From an uncultured Burkholderiales bacterium (GTDB taxonomy: Bacteria; Pseudomonadota; Gammaproteobacteria; Burkholderiales; Burkholderiaceae_C): a DNA stretch of 64,000 bases. The translations under genes and the position numbers were made by a program. The notes under the pieces are model-generated. The model saw only the letters and a program-made list of their open reading frames with translations, was not told where the DNA came from and ran no database searches. The stretch lies in NCBI GenBank assembly GCA_903932865.1, contig CAIZHQ010000006.1, forward strand, positions 1-64,000, written 5' to 3'. Below, in pieces: positions 60,777 through 64,000 of the stretch (position 1 is its first letter; every line of letters begins with the position of its first letter).

Positions 60777-61313
60777 ATGAACGCACCCCACACCCCAGCA
60801 GCGGTCGCCGACGACCGCGTGCCTTACGCCAAACCTCAACCTTGGGGCATGGCCCCCGACATGGTGGTGCACGACGTGCAAACCGAAGACGAACACCTGT
60901 GGGCCCCGGTGGCCCCGGGCATTTGGTCACGCCCGCTGCACCTGAACGTGACGGGTGGCTTTTATGTGCACCTGCTCAAAGTCAAACGCTCGGGCCTGTT
61001 GCAGCGCCACCGCCATTCGGGCCAGGTGCATGCCCATGTGCTGCGCGGCAAATGGCTTTATCTGGAACACGACTGGGTGGCCGAAGAAGGCAGCTATGTG
61101 TTCGAGCCCCCGGGTGAAACCCACACCCTGGTGGTGCCCGACGACTGCCAGGACATGGTGACGATGTTCACCGTGCATGGTGCGTTGATGTACGTGGACA
61201 CGCAAGGCAACGCCACCGGCTATGACGATGTGTTCACACGCATCGACAAGTACCGTGCCCACTTTGAGGCGGTGGGCTTGGGTGCGGATTACGTGAAGAA
61301 ATTCATGCGCTGA
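60777..61313 (+). CDS. Cupin-family dioxygenase-like protein (2,4'-dihydroxyacetophenone dioxygenase type)
   Basis: A 178-residue single-domain cupin. HRHSGQVHAHVLRG gives the metal-binding His set, and EPPGETHTLVV the second cupin motif with a His. Length, and the FYVHLLKVKRSG and late GALMYVDTQGNATGYDD segments, match the 2,4'-dihydroxyacetophenone dioxygenase family, Fe(II) enzymes that split a C-C bond in an aromatic side chain. Whether this copy uses that substrate is unknown. A strong terminator follows. Confidence 0.8.
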   Translation: MNAPHTPAAVADDRVPYAKPQPWGMAPDMVVHDVQTEDEHLWAPVAPGIWSRPLHLNVTGGFYVHLLKVKRSGLLQRHRHSGQVHAHVLRGKWLYLEHDWVAEEGSYVFEPPGETHTLVVPDDCQDMVTMFTVHGALMYVDTQGNATGYDDVFTRIDKYRAHFEAVGLGADYVKKFMR

Positions 61314-61328
61314 TCCCACTGAGTGCCC

Positions 61329-61359
61329 AAAAAAACCGCTCTGTTGAGCGGTTTTTTTC
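61329..61359. terminator. Bidirectional Rho-independent terminator
   Basis: AAAAAACCGCTC and GAGCGGTTTTTT (ending near 61358) form a stem around a TGTT loop, with A-run and T-run on either side, so it can stop both the cupin transcript and the convergent liv operon. Confidence 0.9.
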
Positions 61360-61391
61360 TTGCCACTGAGCCGCAGCCCAGAGACATGGCC

Positions 61392-62351
61392 TCACAGCGG
61401 CTTCTTGATCCAGTTGGCGATCTCGCCAATGATGCCCCTGCGGAAAGCCAGCACGCAGACCACAAAAATCACGCCCTGGATGATGGTGACCCAGGCCCCG
61501 AATTGGGCGAGGTAGTTTTGCATGCTCACGATCACCGCTGCGCCCACCACAGGGCCAAACAAGGTGCCCAAGCCGCCCAGCAGGGTCATCAAGACCACTT
61601 CACCCGACATGGACCAATGCACGTCGGTCAGAGAGGCCAACTGGAACACCAGCGACTTGGTGGCTCCGGCGGTGCCCGCCAAAGCACCCGAGATCACGAA
61701 AGCGATCAACTTGAACATGTCGGTGTCGTAACCCAGCGAAATGGCACGGTCCTGATTTTCGCGGATGGCTTTGAGGATCTGGCCAAAGGGCGAATAAATG
61801 ATGCGCCAGATCAAGGCAAAACCGGCCAGGAAAATCGCCAGCACAAACATGTACATGGCCGAGTTCTCCGACAAATCGAACACGCCAAACAGCTTGCCGC
61901 GTGGCACCGACTGGATGCCGTCTTCGCCGCCTGTGAAAGGTGCTTGCAGGTAGAAGAAGAACACCATTTGCGAAAACGCCAAGGTGATCATCGCAAAGTA
62001 AATGCCTTGCCGGCGAATCGCCAACATGCCTGTCACCAGCGCCAGCAAGCCAGAGCAAGCGGTGGCGAACAACACCGCCAATTCGGGGTTCCAACCCCAG
62101 ACTTTGGCCGCGTGGGCGGCGGCATAACCTGCGGTGCCCAAAAACATGGCGTGGCCAAACGACAGCAGACCACCAAAACCAATGAGCAGGTTGAAGGCAC
62201 ATGCAAACAAAGCAAAGCACATGACCTTCATCAGGAAGATAGGGTAGACCCAGATCGGGGCGATGACCAGCACCATCACCATGATGGCAAAGGCCACCCA
62301 CTGGTGAGTGAACGACTGGGTCTTGAGTGAGGGGGTCGAGACAGTGGTCAT
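61392..62351 (-). CDS. livM: Branched-chain amino acid-type ABC permease LivM
   Basis: A 319-residue inner-membrane permease with 8-10 helices. The family segments GFGGLLSFGHAMFLGTAGYAA and LFGPVVGAAVIVSMQNYLA are present, with the EAA-type loop GQILKAIRENQDRAISLGYD. It starts 4 bases after livH ends. The substrate may be a branched-chain amino acid, urea or an aromatic/amide compound; LivF and LivG ATPases are not in the window. Confidence 0.9.
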   Translation of the reverse strand: MTTVSTPSLKTQSFTHQWVAFAIMVMVLVIAPIWVYPIFLMKVMCFALFACAFNLLIGFGGLLSFGHAMFLGTAGYAAAHAAKVWGWNPELAVLFATACSGLLALVTGMLAIRRQGIYFAMITLAFSQMVFFFYLQAPFTGGEDGIQSVPRGKLFGVFDLSENSAMYMFVLAIFLAGFALIWRIIYSPFGQILKAIRENQDRAISLGYDTDMFKLIAFVISGALAGTAGATKSLVFQLASLTDVHWSMSGEVVLMTLLGGLGTLFGPVVGAAVIVSMQNYLAQFGAWVTIIQGVIFVVCVLAFRRGIIGEIANWIKKPL

Positions 62352-62355
62352 GGTC

Positions 62356-63240
62356 TTACTTCTGGGTGCCGAACAGGCCTGCAGGCTTGATCAAAAGAAC
62401 GATGGTCATGATGATAAAAATCACCGTGCTGGAGGCTTCCGGGTAGAACACTTTGGTCAAGCCTTCGATCAGGCCCAAGCCAAAACCGGTGAGGATCGCC
62501 CCCATGATGGAGCCCATGCCGCCGATCACGACCACCGCAAACACCACGATGATGATGTCGGCGCCCATGGTCGGGTTGACCTGGTAAATGGGCGCGGCCA
62601 TCACACCGGCAAAAGCCGCCAAGCCCACGCCGAAGCCATAGGTCAGTGTGATCATGCGGGGCACGTTGACGCCAAAAGCCTGCACCAGGCTGGGGTTTTC
62701 AGTGGCGGCGCGCAGATAAGCGCCCAGCTTGGTGCGCTCGATCACGTACCAGGTGGACAAGCACACGACCAGCGAGGCGACAATGACCCAGGCACGGTAC
62801 TTGGGCAGGAACATGAAACCGGTGTTGTAAGCACCCTTGAAGACCTCGGGCACCGGATAAGGCATGCCCGAAGAGCCGAATTCGTGTCGGAACAAACCCT
62901 GAATGATCAAGGCCAGACCGAAGGTGAGCAGCAGACCATACAGGTGGTCCAGCTTGTACAGCTGTTTGAGCATGGTGCGCTCAATGAGCATGCCTGTCGC
63001 GCCCACCAGGATGGGCGTCAGGATGAGAGACACCCAGTAGTTGATGCCCAGCTTGGTCAGCGACAAATAGGCCACAAAGGCGCCCAGCATGTACTGGGCG
63101 CCGTGGGTGAAGTTGATGATGTTCAACAAGCCGAAAATCACGGCCAGGCCCAGCGAGAGCAATGCGTAAAAAGAGCCGTTGATCAGCCCGATCAGCAATT
63201 GCCCGAACAGGGCTTGCGAGGGTATGCCAAAGATTTCCAT
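62356..63240 (-). CDS. livH: Branched-chain amino acid-type ABC permease LivH
   Basis: A 294-residue inner-membrane permease. Family features: GLINGSFYALLSLGLAVIFG, LNIINFTHGAQYMLGAF and the loop GAYLRAATENPSLVQAFGVN, then GVMAAPIYQVNPTMGADIII. It partners LivM. It begins 36 bases after the solute-binding gene stop and is in the same operon. Confidence 0.92.
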   Translation of the reverse strand: MEIFGIPSQALFGQLLIGLINGSFYALLSLGLAVIFGLLNIINFTHGAQYMLGAFVAYLSLTKLGINYWVSLILTPILVGATGMLIERTMLKQLYKLDHLYGLLLTFGLALIIQGLFRHEFGSSGMPYPVPEVFKGAYNTGFMFLPKYRAWVIVASLVVCLSTWYVIERTKLGAYLRAATENPSLVQAFGVNVPRMITLTYGFGVGLAAFAGVMAAPIYQVNPTMGADIIIVVFAVVVIGGMGSIMGAILTGFGLGLIEGLTKVFYPEASSTVIFIIMTIVLLIKPAGLFGTQK

Positions 63241-63276
63241 GGTGATGTATCGACTTGCTTGAACAAAGGGTTGAAA

Positions 63277-64000
63277 TTACTTCTTGACCAGGGGGCACTC
63301 GCTCTCAGCCAGGGGGCGGAAAGCCTCGTTAGCAGGAATGGTGGCCACCAGCTTGTAGTAGTCGTATGGGCCTTTGGATTCGGCTGGCTTCTTGACCTGG
63401 AACAGGTAGGCCGGGTGGATCTTGCGACCGTCTGCGCGCACGGTGCCTTTGCCAAACAAAGGATCGTCGGTGGGCAGTTCTTTCATCTTGGCGGCGACTT
63501 TGCTGCCGTCATCGGTCTTGGCCGCATCCACAGCCTTCAGGTAATGGATCACGCTGGAGTAAACACCGGCTTGCACCATCGATGGGTATTTGCCACCCTG
63601 GATTGCGGCGAAACGCTTGCTGAAAGCGCGGGTGTTGTCGTTCAGATCCCAGTAGAAGGTTTCGGTCAGCATCAGGCCTTGCGCGATGTTCAGACCCAGC
63701 GAGTGCACGTCAGGCAGGAACACCAGCAAGCCGGCCAGATTTTGGCCGCCTTTGGTGATGCCGAACTCGGCCGCTTGCTTGATCGAGTTGGTGGTGTCAC
63801 CCCCCGCGTTGGCCAGGCCAATGATCTTGGCTTTGGAGGCTTGGGCTTGCAGCAAGAATGAAGAGAAGTCTTGTGTGGGGAAAGGTGTGCGGACTTTGCC
63901 GACCACCTTGCCGCCGTTCTTGTTCACCACGGCTTCGGTGTCGCGCTCCAGGGCGTGGCCGAAAGCGTAGTCGGCGGTCAAGAAGAACCAGGTGTCACCC
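63277..64000 (-). CDS. Branched-chain-type ABC transporter solute-binding protein (C-terminal part)
   Basis: The gene continues past the right edge; 241 codons are visible, opening within DTWFFLTADYAFGHALERD. Periplasmic-binding-protein type 1 features: ANAGGDTTNSIKQAAEFGIT, LTETFYWDLNDNTRAFSKRF and the late DPLFGKGTVRADGRKIHPAY. It is an ABC substrate receptor for livH/livM. The ligand is not certain; receptors of this look bind branched-chain amino acids, amides or aromatic acids. Confidence 0.87.
   Translation of the reverse strand, partial: GDTWFFLTADYAFGHALERDTEAVVNKNGGKVVGKVRTPFPTQDFSSFLLQAQASKAKIIGLANAGGDTTNSIKQAAEFGITKGGQNLAGLLVFLPDVHSLGLNIAQGLMLTETFYWDLNDNTRAFSKRFAAIQGGKYPSMVQAGVYSSVIHYLKAVDAAKTDDGSKVAAKMKELPTDDPLFGKGTVRADGRKIHPAYLFQVKKPAESKGPYDYYKLVATIPANEAFRPLAESECPLVKK

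Overview
The window looks like chromosome of a GC-rich betaproteobacterium of the order Burkholderiales, most likely a Comamonadaceae-type freshwater or soil heterotroph. The reasons are the strongly G/C-biased third codon positions, three tripartite-tricarboxylate (Bug) solute receptors sitting next to catabolic genes, and the run of housekeeping genes (gspE, prfC, metX-metW, lptC-kdsC-kdsD, apt). I found no rRNA, tRNA, CRISPR array, integrase or transposase.

Layout. 1-5.2 kb: the end of a type II secretion operon (gspF fragment, gspE), a secreted protein of unknown function and a secreted serine hydrolase. 5.3-10.7 kb: prfC, a sugar-type MFS carrier, a monoacylglycerol-lipase-like hydrolase and an M20 dipeptidase. 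10.7-15.3 kb: a molybdo-hydroxylase module (MocA-like cytidylyltransferase, XdhC-like chaperone, IorA/IorB). 15.4-17.4 kb: a glycerophosphodiesterase gene broken by an in-frame amber codon, and a TauE/SafE exporter. 17.5-22.2 kb: a complete four-carbon sugar-acid operon (Bug receptor, ltnD, otnK, otnC, otnI). 22.4-23.3 kb: an AbrB-type antitoxin/Doc toxin pair between imperfect direct repeats. 25.0-29.9 kb: an unusual unit of a lipoprotein-like methyltransferase, a 1072-residue self-sufficient reductive dehalogenase and an SDR. 29.9-38.7 kb: mixed metabolic genes (NIPSNAP, argE-like, Bug receptor, UspA behind an FNR-type promoter, DODA-type dioxygenase, aldehyde dehydrogenase, Pcp, cytochrome c, MpaB-like oxygenase, lipocalin). 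38.8-45.1 kb: an SDR lacking the catalytic Tyr/Lys, a PEP mutase/isocitrate-lyase-family lyase, a Bug receptor, a FadR-type regulator and an aromatic-ring-hydroxylase operon (FAD monooxygenase, DUF2783, VOC). 45.3-48.7 kb: a lower-GC island of two genes, a DUF5677-like protein and a UvrD-like helicase. 48.9-61.3 kb: housekeeping and transport, with metX-metW behind a SAM-II riboswitch and terminator, a formate/nitrite channel, a GDT1-type carrier, amtB with a sigma-54 element, an RRM protein, the LPS/Kdo genes, a KefB-type antiporter, apt and a cupin. 61.4-64 kb: branched-chain-type ABC transporter genes livM, livH and part of livK.

How it fits together. Much of the accessory content is catabolic: uptake of small carboxylates or sugar acids through Bug receptors, ring hydroxylation and extradiol or cupin-type cleavage, hydroxylation of N-heterocycles by the Ior enzyme, and cytoplasmic NAD(P)H-driven removal of halogen by the fused dehalogenase. 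The most unusual items are the fused dehalogenase with a duplicated cobalamin-fold region, the helicase/DUF5677 island, a REP-like sequence read in frame inside the FAD monooxygenase, the repeat-flanked toxin-antitoxin pair, and the SAM-II leader of metX.
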